Positions 1 to 9,048 of a stretch of DNA of 64,000 nucleotides are shown one piece after another. Source of the DNA: Pedobacter sp. MC2016-24 (lineage in GTDB: Bacteria > Bacteroidota > Bacteroidia > Sphingobacteriales > Sphingobacteriaceae); the NCBI RefSeq assembly GCF_015223055.1, contig NZ_JADFBX010000001.1:1-64000 (forward strand), read 5' to 3'. The position numbers and the translations under genes are program-made. The notes under the pieces were generated by a model. It was not told where the DNA came from. It searched no databases and saw only the letters and a list, made by a program, of their open reading frames with translations. Within the stretch, counting starts at the first letter, position 1. The number at the start of each line of letters is the position of its first letter.

Positions 1-32
1 GCTGCATGACAAATTTTGTCATGCAGCTTTTT
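1..32 (+). terminator. Strong hairpin with T-run at the window edge
   Basis: A 13-bp inverted repeat (GCTGCATGACAAA / TTTGTCATGCAGC, one-base centre) is followed by five T on the plus strand. It reads as an intrinsic terminator for a plus-strand gene to the left of the window. It also lies just past the stop of the minus-strand oxidoreductase gene, so it may work in both directions; the T-run for the minus direction would lie outside the window. Confidence 0.7.
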
Positions 33-52
33 ACGTTTCAGCCAGGCTTTAT

Positions 53-1411
53 TTAGTATTTAAATACTTTACCACCAACCATTACTTCCTGTTTAACTTC
101 ATCAAAAGTTGCTTTCTGTCCTGTTCTGGCAGCAGCATTGGTCATGATATTGGCAATAGAATGGTAATAACCAGCCTCAACCGGTGCATTTGGTTCCTTA
201 CGGCTTCTTACACACTCCATCCAGTTACGCATGTGTGCTGAAGTTAGTTTATCACCACCTGTATTGGCCGAGGCAACCACTTTTTCTGCCATATCTGATA
301 ACTTTAGTTCCGGCAATAAATTGGCCTTCATATTCATTGCTGCGGCTGCCTTAGCGTCTAAGCCACCTTTTGGAGAAACCATATTGGTATTCAGGTTGAG
401 CTCACCACCATTGGAATAATAGATCTCTGCCGGATTTTCATCCCCATTGTGCATTCTGGAGGTGAATACAACCTGGAATCCGTTTTGAGGATCATTTGTT
501 TTACCATAGTCAAATACCGCTGTAGTAGTATCCCAGTTCCTGCGGCCATCTTTCCACTGGTAAATGCCACCATTCGCTACCACACTTCGTGGATGTTTTA
601 AACCGGTAAACCAGTGGACAGTATCAATCTGGTGAGACATCCACTGACCAGGCATGCCTGATGAATAAGGCCAGAACAAACGATACTCTAAATATTTGCG
701 TGGATCCCAGGCTTCAAAAGGACGATTGATGAGGAAACGTTTCCAATCGGTATCCTCTTGCTTTAACATCGCCACCAGGTCAGGCCTGCGCCAACGACCA
801 GGTTGATTTACATTCCAGCTCAATTCAACCATGGTGATGTCACCAAATTTACCATCCTTGATGAATTGTGACGCCGCTTTGTAATTGTTCCCACTTCTGC
901 GCTGAGACCCGATTTGAACAATCTGTTTAGAAGCTTTTACTGCCTTTAATGCCATGCGTGCATCTTCCATAGTTTCCGCAAATGGTTTTTCACAATACAC
1001 ATCACATTTGTTATTGACAGCCTCAGTCGCATGAAAGGCATGTTGGAAATCTGCCGTGCTCACGATTACTGCATCTATATCTTTCAGGTTGTACAGCTCA
1101 TCATTATTGCGGCAGGCTGTAATGTCGTGGCCAAACTGTTTTTTTAGGTGATCAACACCCAGACCTCTGCGGTAGTTCCATAAATCTGAAACGGCTACGA
1201 TATCGAAATTAAGTTCCTTATGGTGGTTCATAAAACTCGGAAGCAAGGAACCCTTGAAACGATCAGAGAAACCGACTACGCCCACTCTAACGCGGTCATT
1301 TGCCCCAATAATATTTCCATAGCTCTTGGCACTCATGCCCATGGTACCCAAATAAGTTCCGGCAGCTGCGATGGCTGACTGCTTGATAAATTTTCTTCTT
1401 GACGCTAACAT
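53..1411 (-). CDS. Tat-exported Gfo/Idh/MocA family oxidoreductase
   Basis: 452 aa. The N-terminus has a twin-arginine signal (SRRKFIK, residues 4-10) followed by a hydrophobic Ala/Gly stretch, so the protein is probably exported folded with its NAD(P) cofactor. The Rossmann segment starts near residue 40 (RVRVGVVGFSD), and the family EKP motif is at residues 141-143. The length suits the exported Bacteroidota subgroup. It is the last gene of a three-gene minus-strand operon, 12 nt after the DUF1080 gene. Gfo/Idh/MocA enzymes oxidise or reduce sugar hydroxyl/keto groups. With DUF1080 next door, a role in 3-keto-glycoside processing is a reasonable inference. The substrate cannot be read from the sequence. 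Confidence 0.9.
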   Translation of the reverse strand: MLASRRKFIKQSAIAAAGTYLGTMGMSAKSYGNIIGANDRVRVGVVGFSDRFKGSLLPSFMNHHKELNFDIVAVSDLWNYRRGLGVDHLKKQFGHDITACRNNDELYNLKDIDAVIVSTADFQHAFHATEAVNNKCDVYCEKPFAETMEDARMALKAVKASKQIVQIGSQRRSGNNYKAASQFIKDGKFGDITMVELSWNVNQPGRWRRPDLVAMLKQEDTDWKRFLINRPFEAWDPRKYLEYRLFWPYSSGMPGQWMSHQIDTVHWFTGLKHPRSVVANGGIYQWKDGRRNWDTTTAVFDYGKTNDPQNGFQVVFTSRMHNGDENPAEIYYSNGGELNLNTNMVSPKGGLDAKAAAAMNMKANLLPELKLSDMAEKVVASANTGGDKLTSAHMRNWMECVRSRKEPNAPVEAGYYHSIANIMTNAAARTGQKATFDEVKQEVMVGGKVFKY

Positions 1412-1423
1412 ATTTATGCTGGT

Positions 1424-2785
1424 TTAAAGTTCTTTTAATTTGATGCTTCTGAAGGATACGAAATCGCCATGATCCTGCAGCAGGATATGACCTTTAGGTG
1501 CCATACCAAAGTTTTTCCAGTTTTTGTATTTGCTTTCAGCAACCAGGGTGTTAAACTCTGCTGATCCACGGGTGTACTCCAATATTTTGAAACCATTTAA
1601 ATAGTATTCAATCTTATTGTTTGGATACACCATGATCACCCCTTTATTCCATTCCCCGATTTTGCGCTGTGCATTTGGGATTTTTTTACTGGTGATTAAG
1701 TCGTACAACGAACCCAGCGTACGGTTGCCATTTTTACCCAATTTCGCATCGGGATGGCGCTCGTCATCCAGAATCTGATATTCCGGGCCAATAGCAGAAC
1801 CTTTGTTGCCTTCAGTTAGCGTCACAAAATATTTGACACCACTGTTTGCACCTTCTGATAATTTGAAATCAAACTTTAAAATGAATGCACCATATTCTTT
1901 ATCGGTTACAACATCTCCACCGTTGGTTGACTCTGCACCGTTAGACTTCATCACGCTCAGTTCACCGTCTTTAATTTGCCACCCTTTTTCAGGAAATGTG
2001 CTTTGATAAGCACCTCGCCAGCCTTTGGTTGTTTTTCCATCCCATAATAAGGCATAACCGTTGGCTTTTTCTTGTCCCGATAAATCATTCGGGATCAGGT
2101 TGGCTACAAAAATATCGTCTGTTTTAGAAGGTTTTAGGTTTTCTGTCTGAATCCTGATGTTCCGCCAACGGATTTGCTTACCCGGCTCATCATTTTTACC
2201 AATGGCATGAACCTGTAAGGCGATAAAGCCAGCTGGCGTCATATTGTCTACCACGCTTGCCGTTGGAACACCATTAATCCAGGTTCTGATGGAATTGCCA
2301 ATACATTCTATACGGTATTTGTTCCATGCTCCTTTTTTGAAAGCAAGTTTACCTTTTGGATTGGTATCCATGGTATACAACCAGCCACGTCTGGCTTCAT
2401 CATAAATGCCGCCGCTATAGGCACGATCAGATGGATCTACCTCAACCTGGTAGCCATGCACACGGCCATTGTTATAATCGGCTTTGCTTTCGCTCCTGAT
2501 CTGTACTCCTGAGTTCATGGAATTGTCGACCAGCAAGTCGAGTTCCAGGATAAAATCTCCGTAATTCTTCTCTGTTGCCAGGAAGGAATTGGGTGTGTCA
2601 CGCACCGTAGTACCGATGATTTCACCATTTTTCACTTCATATAGTGCTTTTCCATTGAGCTGTTTCCAGCCAGAAAGATCTTTTCCATTAAATAGGTTTT
2701 GCCATTTCCCGGTTTGTGCATGCAGACTGGTGCTCACAGCTGCAAAAACAATACTGGTTAATACGATTAGTTTCTTGGTTTTCAT
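1424..2785 (-). CDS. Tandem DUF1080 (3-keto-disaccharide hydrolase family) protein
   Basis: 453 aa with a Sec signal peptide (residues 1-24, ending LHAQ). Two consecutive DUF1080 concanavalin-like domains are visible, at about residues 28-215 and 242-453. Each has the family pattern of W..LF(D/N)GK...GW near its start, a central NSGV(Q/K) segment and a WN(K)..(I/V) segment. DUF1080 proteins were long of unknown function; some members hydrolyse 3-keto-glycosides. It is the middle gene of an exported operon between a DUF6807 protein and a Gfo/Idh/MocA enzyme, which fits that role. Most family members have one domain, so the duplication is unusual; one copy might bind rather than cleave sugar. 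Confidence 0.88.
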   Translation of the reverse strand: MKTKKLIVLTSIVFAAVSTSLHAQTGKWQNLFNGKDLSGWKQLNGKALYEVKNGEIIGTTVRDTPNSFLATEKNYGDFILELDLLVDNSMNSGVQIRSESKADYNNGRVHGYQVEVDPSDRAYSGGIYDEARRGWLYTMDTNPKGKLAFKKGAWNKYRIECIGNSIRTWINGVPTASVVDNMTPAGFIALQVHAIGKNDEPGKQIRWRNIRIQTENLKPSKTDDIFVANLIPNDLSGQEKANGYALLWDGKTTKGWRGAYQSTFPEKGWQIKDGELSVMKSNGAESTNGGDVVTDKEYGAFILKFDFKLSEGANSGVKYFVTLTEGNKGSAIGPEYQILDDERHPDAKLGKNGNRTLGSLYDLITSKKIPNAQRKIGEWNKGVIMVYPNNKIEYYLNGFKILEYTRGSAEFNTLVAESKYKNWKNFGMAPKGHILLQDHGDFVSFRSIKLKEL

Positions 2786-2806
2786 TGTTGTTGTGTAGGT
2801 TTAAAT

Positions 2807-3835
2807 TTATTTTTTACTAAAGTCTTTGGCTTGTCTGTTGATGCCTTCTGCAGGTACAACCATACCTGAACTGACAATGATACGGTATTTGAAAGTCACA
2901 GATTCGCCCGGGGCTAAGGTCAGGCTAAGTTTCTCTTTTCCTTTACTAAATACGTCCTGACCCAGGGGATTTGCTGCAAATAACCCGTAATCACGCGCAT
3001 GCCAGTAGGTTGGATAACCCGGATTTCCCGGATGGTCGATCATCGTAATGCCCACATGTTGTCCGTTTTTTAAGCCAGAAAGCATACACCAGTTGCCGCG
3101 TGTACCCCAGGCATCATTACCCTTTTTACCGGCACTGGTTAAATAGTCACCGTTGGCTCCATTGTTACGTGGCGTAATCTTGGTCACGATGCCATTGTTG
3201 TCTTTAAATTCTTCAACTTTATCAGAAGGGATTTCCAGTTCCTTAGTCACGCGTACGCCCAATAAACCGTCTTTGACATCTTTAAAACGAACGGTGTCTT
3301 TTTGCGCGGTAAGTGTCGTCACCCGGTCAATGGTACGTAAGTCATGTGTTCCGCTGAAAGTGAAGGTGGTATTTTCCTTAAGTAATACGGTTTTATCCTG
3401 TTTTTCCCAATTGGCAGTGTAACTGAGTTGCCCACTGGTTAAGCCATGCTGCATTTTAGTCACCTTAACATTCCTGATCCAGCCATATCCGGATTTTTTC
3501 TCTGCAGGGATGTTGTAAGAATTATTCCAGAAATCCAATCCGTTTACACTTTCGTAATTAAACCAGAGACCAACATGGTGCGGGTGGTCTGTTCTTTCAT
3601 TATCCCTGTTTTGTAAAGGAAATCCCCGTGTTACCGTAATTCCACTGGCTGTAATTAGGGGATAAAGGATCGGCTTTTCCAGATTTTCGGGATACATGAA
3701 ATTCGTAAATCTTTTGCCATCGATGAGCACTTCAACTTTGTTTTCCTTCGGAACTGATAAAAAGCTTACTTTTTTGGTCTGCGCATGCACTTGTGTACCC
3801 AGGAGACAAAGGCCTATAAAAATACTTCTGTTCAT
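2807..3835 (-). CDS. DUF6807 / PmoA-like exported protein
   Basis: 342 aa with a signal peptide (cleavage after about residue 18, VHA-Q). The body matches the Bacteroidota PmoA-like family (DUF6807): a HPHHVGLW segment near residue 87, an internal ANPLGQDVFSKGKE stretch and a C-terminal beta-rich part. The biochemical function of this family is not established. It is the promoter-proximal gene of the operon with the DUF1080 and Gfo/Idh/MocA genes, 21 nt before the next start. The family commonly travels with sugar dehydrogenases and DUF1080 proteins, so a part in exported glycoside or sugar-acid catabolism is inferred. Confidence 0.8.
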   Translation of the reverse strand: MNRSIFIGLCLLGTQVHAQTKKVSFLSVPKENKVEVLIDGKRFTNFMYPENLEKPILYPLITASGITVTRGFPLQNRDNERTDHPHHVGLWFNYESVNGLDFWNNSYNIPAEKKSGYGWIRNVKVTKMQHGLTSGQLSYTANWEKQDKTVLLKENTTFTFSGTHDLRTIDRVTTLTAQKDTVRFKDVKDGLLGVRVTKELEIPSDKVEEFKDNNGIVTKITPRNNGANGDYLTSAGKKGNDAWGTRGNWCMLSGLKNGQHVGITMIDHPGNPGYPTYWHARDYGLFAANPLGQDVFSKGKEKLSLTLAPGESVTFKYRIIVSSGMVVPAEGINRQAKDFSKK

Positions 3836-4010
3836 AACATTTGGTTTGTGTGTTCGGACACAGTCCGTATTTGGTCCTTAAATATACCGCTCTTAAAACA
3901 CAATCGGCCTAAAAACTCAGTTTATTATCAAATTAATTTACGAAAACGATTGAGTAACTATAGAACTCAGCAGAATAACTCTTATTATTGTCAGCAATAA
4001 TCACTGGCCA

Positions 4011-5033
4011 ATGAATCGTAAGCATTTTGTATCTCTTGTACTGAGTAGTGGGCTGGTCATGTCTGTAAAAGATTTAGAAGCAGCTACAGATCATCACCCT
4101 GTAAAAGCAGTCAGGATACCGCCATATCTGTATACGGGTCATACCATCGGCATTACTGCTCCGGCAGGTTACGTCACGCCGGAACAAATAGATCCGGCTG
4201 TTAAACTGATGGAAAGCTGGGGCTTTAATATCAAAATTGGAAATACAATAGGCAAGAGGGACTTTAGCCTGGGCGGCACGGATGAAGAGCGTGCCGCGGA
4301 TTTTCAGCAAATGCTCGACGACCCAAAAATACATGCGATCATGTGCGCCCGGGGTGGCTATGGGGTCATCCGCATCATTGACCGGCTCAATTTCGATCGT
4401 TTCAAAAACAATCCCAAATGGATTATTGGCTTTAGTGATATTACTGTATTTCATTGTCACCTGAACCGTAAACTGGGTATAGCGTCGATTCATTCTAAAA
4501 TGTGCAATAGCTTTCCGTCAGACTGGTCTAAGGCTGAACCCATCCAGATTGAGACCATACTTTCTATCAAACAGGCATTAAGTGGGGCTGCACTAAAATA
4601 TACTGGCCCGGCACTGGCCATCAACCGGGCAGGAAGGGCAGAGGCCGAGCTTGTCGGGGGCAACCTCAGCATTATTGAAACACTCGCTGCCAGCGAATCT
4701 GATTTGGATACTGAAGGTAAAATTTTGTTTATAGAGGATACAGGCGAATATGCATATAGTATTGACCGCATGTTCTGGAATTTGAAACGCAGCGGAAAGC
4801 TGAGCAAATTAAAAGGATTGATTATTGGTGGTTTTAAACTTAAGCCAGATGATCCGGGCGATGAATTTGGGCGGACTGTTTATGATATTATCTTAGAAAA
4901 AATTAAAGAATATGAATATCCGGTCTGTTTTGATTTTCCTGTAGGCCATCAAAAGAATAACTTTGCACTAAAATGTGGTGTTCAATACCTCCTTAATGTA
5001 GATGCTAATGGAAGTTCCCTCTTATCCCGTTAA
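4011..5033 (+). CDS. S66 family LD-carboxypeptidase (murein tetrapeptide carboxypeptidase type)
   Basis: 340 aa. After a short, possibly signal-like N-terminus (about residues 1-25), the S66 fold is clear. It shows IGITAPAG near residue 45, the nucleophile region MCARGGYGVIRI (Ser replaced in the usual (A/C)RGGYG context by the family Gly/Tyr pattern), GFSDIT, a central GGNLS, and a C-terminal catalytic FEDTGE/GH pattern (FIEDTGEYAYSIDRM, then FPVGHQKNNFAL). S66 enzymes remove the terminal D-Ala from murein tetrapeptides during cell-wall recycling. Its 3' end overlaps xseA by 32 nt, so the two are probably co-transcribed; the link looks positional. Confidence 0.88.
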   Translation: MNRKHFVSLVLSSGLVMSVKDLEAATDHHPVKAVRIPPYLYTGHTIGITAPAGYVTPEQIDPAVKLMESWGFNIKIGNTIGKRDFSLGGTDEERAADFQQMLDDPKIHAIMCARGGYGVIRIIDRLNFDRFKNNPKWIIGFSDITVFHCHLNRKLGIASIHSKMCNSFPSDWSKAEPIQIETILSIKQALSGAALKYTGPALAINRAGRAEAELVGGNLSIIETLAASESDLDTEGKILFIEDTGEYAYSIDRMFWNLKRSGKLSKLKGLIIGGFKLKPDDPGDEFGRTVYDIILEKIKEYEYPVCFDFPVGHQKNNFALKCGVQYLLNVDANGSSLLSR

Positions 5034-6399
5034 CCCGGCAGCAATCCGGCTCTCTGCTCTGGCCAGACAAATCCAACAAGCTATTGAGGGGGTATTTGGA
5101 CAACAAACGTTCTGGATTATTGCCGACATCACCAACCATACCTATAAACCACAAAGCAATTACCATTATTTTGAATTGGTTGAAAAAGAACAATCTTCTT
5201 CTAAAATTGTGGCTCGTATAGCCGGACGCGCCTGGGGAAATGCCTGTGTAAACATCAGTAATTTTGAGCGGGTTACCGGGCAACAGTTCAAAAACGATAT
5301 CAACGTATTGATCCAGGTTTCTGTACAGTACAGCACCGCTTTTGGTCTACAGTTGAATTTGCTGGATATCGACACCAATTTCACGCTTGGGCTGTTTGAA
5401 CAGCAACGTAAAGAAACCATTGCGCGATTAATCCGGGAAAATCCGGGATTTATACAACTTTCAGGATCAGAGTTTATTACGAGAAATAAACAATTGTCAT
5501 TAAACCGGGTCATTCAGCGCATTGCGGTAATTTCTTCTGCAACATCTGCTGGCTACCAGGATTTCAGACATACATTGGATCACAATGCTTTTGGCTACCG
5601 CTTTGAGGTAGATGATTTTTTCTCTATGGTACAGGGCGAAGCAAACGCCAGGCAGTTTTTGTCTAAATTAATCGAGGTGTTTGAGTCTGATCGTCAATAC
5701 GATGCTTTGTTCATCATCAGAGGCGGTGGCTCACAGACAGATTTTCTCATTTTTGACAATTATGAATTGAGCAGGGCCATCGCTAAATTCCCAATTCCTG
5801 TAATTACGGGTATTGGCCACCAGAAAAATGAAACCATTGTGGATTTAATGGCACACACTGCTACAAAAACCCCAACTAAAGCTGCTGAACTGATCATTGC
5901 TCACAATAAGTCCTTCGAGGAATCTTTAAGCGCTATGCAAAAAATGATGCTGATTAAAACCTATCAACTCATTAACCATCATAAAGATAGACTGGTACAG
6001 CTAAACCAGATTACGATTCATACCAGCAGAGATCTTTTACAACATCACCACAGAAATATGCTTCAGCTTTCCGGCCTTATACTGACCAACCCTAGGATCA
6101 TCATTTCCAACAAACGGAAAGACCTGAACAACTTATTGTGTAATATTCAGACTTACAGTAGAATGTATTTTACCAATAAAAGGGGATATATCGGTCATTT
6201 TCAGTCTGTGGTTAGACTGATGAGTCCTCAAAATATTTTAAACAAAGGCTTTGCAATACTTAAGGTAAATGGAAAAATTGCAAGTGACAGCAGTGCGGTT
6301 CTGCCTGGCACACGACTGACAGTAACTACCGCAGATGCAGAAATTTTAACAATCGTAGAATCTAAAAAAGAAATAGATGGAAGAGAATTTAACCTATGA
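5002..6399 (+). CDS. xseA: Exodeoxyribonuclease VII large subunit
   Basis: 465 aa, with an N-terminal OB-fold part and a catalytic domain. Family landmarks are RIAVISSATSAGYQDF (about residues 170-185), IIRGGGSQTD (about residue 235), and PVITGIGHQKNETIVD followed by TKTPTKAAEL (about 263-295). With XseB it forms the enzyme that degrades single-stranded DNA to oligonucleotides. The start lies inside the LD-carboxypeptidase gene; ATG codons at 5002 and 5008 are both possible. The N-terminal OB region is divergent from proteobacterial XseA, as is usual in Bacteroidota. The gene overlaps xseB by 23 nt, implying translational coupling of the two subunits. Confidence 0.93.
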   Translation: MLMEVPSYPVNPAAIRLSALARQIQQAIEGVFGQQTFWIIADITNHTYKPQSNYHYFELVEKEQSSSKIVARIAGRAWGNACVNISNFERVTGQQFKNDINVLIQVSVQYSTAFGLQLNLLDIDTNFTLGLFEQQRKETIARLIRENPGFIQLSGSEFITRNKQLSLNRVIQRIAVISSATSAGYQDFRHTLDHNAFGYRFEVDDFFSMVQGEANARQFLSKLIEVFESDRQYDALFIIRGGGSQTDFLIFDNYELSRAIAKFPIPVITGIGHQKNETIVDLMAHTATKTPTKAAELIIAHNKSFEESLSAMQKMMLIKTYQLINHHKDRLVQLNQITIHTSRDLLQHHHRNMLQLSGLILTNPRIIISNKRKDLNNLLCNIQTYSRMYFTNKRGYIGHFQSVVRLMSPQNILNKGFAILKVNGKIASDSSAVLPGTRLTVTTADAEILTIVESKKEIDGREFNL

Positions 6400-6583
6400 A
6401 AATGCTTACCGGGAGCTGGCAGAGATTGCCCAGGAAATTGAAACAGAATCGGTTTCTGTGGATGTCCTTGCCGAAAAGGTGAAGCGTGCATCAGACCTCA
6501 TTGAGTTTTGCCAGCTGAAATTACGCGCAACAGAAACTGAAGTGAATAAGATCATCAAGCAGATGGAAAACCCACCTGCCTGA
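6377..6583 (+). CDS. xseB: Exodeoxyribonuclease VII small subunit
   Basis: 68 aa, the usual size for XseB. It has the family layout: an N-terminal (L)TYENAYRELAEIAQEIE helix, a short turn, then VLAEKVKRASDLIEFCQLKL, a second helix that pairs with the first as a coiled coil. It begins inside the end of xseA in another frame, the common arrangement for these two genes. The small subunit binds the large one in several copies and supports its activity. The mRNA end is 6 bp from the convergent SPFH gene stop. Confidence 0.93.
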   Translation: MEENLTYENAYRELAEIAQEIETESVSVDVLAEKVKRASDLIEFCQLKLRATETEVNKIIKQMENPPA

Positions 6584-6589
6584 CTAAAA

Positions 6590-7594
6590 TTACATTTTAC
6601 TTAATATCTCTTTTTTCTTGGCGTCAAATTCTTCCTTGGTCAGAATTTGCTCATCAAATAACAATTTGAGTTTTTGAAGCTGGATAACGGGATCCGTGTT
6701 GGCTTTATATGCCGTCATCTCTTCTTTTTTGTCATCCAATACCTTACCCATTTCCATACCAAAGCCCAATTGTAAGCCGGCACCTGCCAACCCACCTTCG
6801 TTGCGCGCAGCATCACGAAGGGCTTTTAGTTTTTCAATTTCGATATAAGTCAGTCCACCTTCGGCAGCAGCACGGCTTTCTGCAGTGATGTCTGCAATTT
6901 TGCCTACCCGCTGTTGGGTGTCTTTATCAAAGGAGGTACCCTGAATTTTAAAATCTTTAAGTGCAAAACCAAGGTTATTAAATTCAATATTTAATTTTTC
7001 CTTCAAAGCTTCAGAAAGTGTATTCAACTCAGCGTCAATCTGCAGGTAGGATAGTTTTGCCTGCGCCAAATGTGAAATCAGCTGTTGTGGCAATCTAGAA
7101 AGCAATAAAGACTTGGAGTCAGCAGTGGTATACTGATCTTTCGAACCTACAATATCTTTAAAAAATAATGCAGGATCATTGATGTGCATGGAATAGTTAC
7201 CGTACATGCCCAACTCTACCGGGAGTTTATACTCAGGATCCAGGTATTTAACCGGAGCGGGAGTACCCCAGCTTTGGTTGACAATATCCGCTTTGCGGTA
7301 AAAATAAATGTGAAGTTTATGTTCACTTTCAAAAAGTTGCATAAACTTAACCAAATTGGTGATGAAAGGGTAGTTGTCCGTTTGAAGATGAAACAGGCCT
7401 TCTTCAGTAATCACCTCCTTAATCTCACCTTCATATACAATAATACAGCCCTGTCCCGGAGCAATGATCAGCTGACTTGCGTCTTTAATTTCATCCGTTG
7501 AAGCCGGAAATTTATACAGCAACAATTCTGGTTGTTGATCTTTCCACTCAATAACTGTTCTTAACTGCCTTTTAAAAAAATCTCCTATTCCCAT
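6590..7594 (-). CDS. SPFH-domain protein with C-terminal SHOCT domain (YdjI / virion-core-like)
   Basis: 334 aa. It has the architecture of bacterial SPFH proteins once called virion core protein-like: an N-terminal WKD...LLYKFP segment, an SPFH domain over about residues 35-230, a Gly/Ala-rich linker near 255-275, and a C-terminal SHOCT motif (DPVIQLQKLKLLFDEQILTKEEFDAKK, about 300-326). No clear signal or membrane helix. SPFH proteins scaffold membranes or large complexes; no precise role is known here. The start follows the zinc-ribbon gene stop by 2 nt, so the two form an operon and may act together at the membrane. Confidence 0.8.
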   Translation of the reverse strand: MGIGDFFKRQLRTVIEWKDQQPELLLYKFPASTDEIKDASQLIIAPGQGCIIVYEGEIKEVITEEGLFHLQTDNYPFITNLVKFMQLFESEHKLHIYFYRKADIVNQSWGTPAPVKYLDPEYKLPVELGMYGNYSMHINDPALFFKDIVGSKDQYTTADSKSLLLSRLPQQLISHLAQAKLSYLQIDAELNTLSEALKEKLNIEFNNLGFALKDFKIQGTSFDKDTQQRVGKIADITAESRAAAEGGLTYIEIEKLKALRDAARNEGGLAGAGLQLGFGMEMGKVLDDKKEEMTAYKANTDPVIQLQKLKLLFDEQILTKEEFDAKKKEILSKM

Positions 7595-7596
7595 AA

Positions 7597-8958
7597 TTAA
7601 TCTAGTTTATAGTTTCCTGTTACCTGGCCTTTGAAGTCCAGCAAAACCATTTCATCGCTGCTCAAAGTGCCCACATATCCCGATTTAAACTTTGTTAAAG
7701 CGTTTACGCGTTCTCCGCCAGGAATTTCACTGGTCCATTCAACTGCCCCGGTATTGCGGTTTATTTGTTGAAGTTTATAACTGCTTTTTGGATTGGCATC
7801 AGCTTTAAATCGGATAATGAGCGTATTGCCGTCGTCAAATGCCACTGCTGGAGAGAAGTATAACCGGCCCGGAGTAAGGTCCTTCCAGCTGTTAATTCTG
7901 CCCCTTTGTTTGCTATAGTTGCTTAGTAATACCTTGGTATAAGGGTCTCGGTCTGTAAATATACCGGAGCCACCATAATCTTTACCCCATGATATATTTT
8001 CGGCAATGTCCTTTGGTCCACCGCCATTGTCTTTATAATTGATCTGTAGCAATTGCAATTTTTCTTCAGGGTAGTCCGAACTTGTTGAAGTGAAAACAAA
8101 ATATGTCTTGTCTTTAGCGCCAGGAAGTAAAGTGTTAAATCCAATCTGGGCATTGTAATAGGCATCTTCATCGTACAGTTTTTGTACCAATGGATAATAA
8201 AAACGTTTTTTTCCATCATTGGTGAGGAGAATTAAACCATCACCATTGTCTTCATATACAAATTCCATAGTCGCTACACCAACCTGAAGTTCCTGTTTGG
8301 CGTTGAAGAAACGTTTACCCGCTTCTACCATTTTAAAGTTTTCTTTGTCTAACATCAGGAGCGAAGACTTGTCGTTAATCGCATAAGTATTGCCGTCTGA
8401 AAATGTGCGGATTTTGAAATCACTACTGGAAAGACTTTTATCACTGATTTTTTCTTCAGCAAGCAATTTCTTCGTCAAAGGATTATAAAAGGCTAAATAC
8501 GTCCCTTCCTTGTCTTTGTTTACGTTGGAACGGTAACGACGGTTTTCCATAAACATCACCACAGGTTGCTGTGTACTGGTTTGAAGGAAACTGAAATTCT
8601 GATATCGGCTGGAACTATAACCTTGATCTTCTTCGCGCTCTGTAACACCGGCAGAATAGACCGCTGCCGTATTTGAACTCCTTTTGCTTCCAAAAATAAC
8701 TGTTAATGTATTGATTACAATCACCAGTGCAAAAGCAACACCCGCAAAGATTCCAATTACCTTAATTGCCCTGTTGTTATTGGTTGTGTAATTGGGTCTG
8801 TTGTGGTTGTAGTTATGGTTGTAATTTATTGTGACATCATTATCATCCAGAAAATATTCCGTCTGGCAGTTGTTACAGCGGTAAAAATCAATTCTCAATT
8901 CAGTTTTATCCGTACTGCCACACTGCGGGCATTTGATCGCTTTAATTTCTTTGGCCAT
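7597..8958 (-). CDS. Zinc-ribbon membrane protein with large C-terminal domain, function unknown
   Basis: 453 aa. The N-terminus is a zinc ribbon (CPQC at residues 10-13 and CNNC at 28-31), followed by an Asn/His/Tyr-rich stretch (NYNHNYNHN) and one membrane helix at about 64-88. The remaining 350 residues look beta-rich and have WD/PQQ-like features (FYNPLTKKLL, VLLDFKGQVTGNYKLD), suggesting a propeller-like domain that compares stored values; that is inference. It is the first gene of a pair with the SPFH-SHOCT gene. Zinc-ribbon plus SPFH pairs recur in bacteria without an established function. Confidence 0.75.
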   Translation of the reverse strand: MAKEIKAIKCPQCGSTDKTELRIDFYRCNNCQTEYFLDDNDVTINYNHNYNHNRPNYTTNNNRAIKVIGIFAGVAFALVIVINTLTVIFGSKRSSNTAAVYSAGVTEREEDQGYSSSRYQNFSFLQTSTQQPVVMFMENRRYRSNVNKDKEGTYLAFYNPLTKKLLAEEKISDKSLSSSDFKIRTFSDGNTYAINDKSSLLMLDKENFKMVEAGKRFFNAKQELQVGVATMEFVYEDNGDGLILLTNDGKKRFYYPLVQKLYDEDAYYNAQIGFNTLLPGAKDKTYFVFTSTSSDYPEEKLQLLQINYKDNGGGPKDIAENISWGKDYGGSGIFTDRDPYTKVLLSNYSKQRGRINSWKDLTPGRLYFSPAVAFDDGNTLIIRFKADANPKSSYKLQQINRNTGAVEWTSEIPGGERVNALTKFKSGYVGTLSSDEMVLLDFKGQVTGNYKLD

Positions 8959-9048
8959 TTATTACATGCTGTTTTTGTTAAAACATTACTACGTTAACAA
9001 ATAAAAGCAAAAAATAGTTTTGCCCGCTGCAATTATACCATTAAAATT

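Noticed and set aside
3849..3862. TGTGT/ACACA inverted repeat before the DUF6807 gene as an operator
   Set aside because: Only 5 bp per arm and partly overlapping another possible hairpin; not separable from chance.
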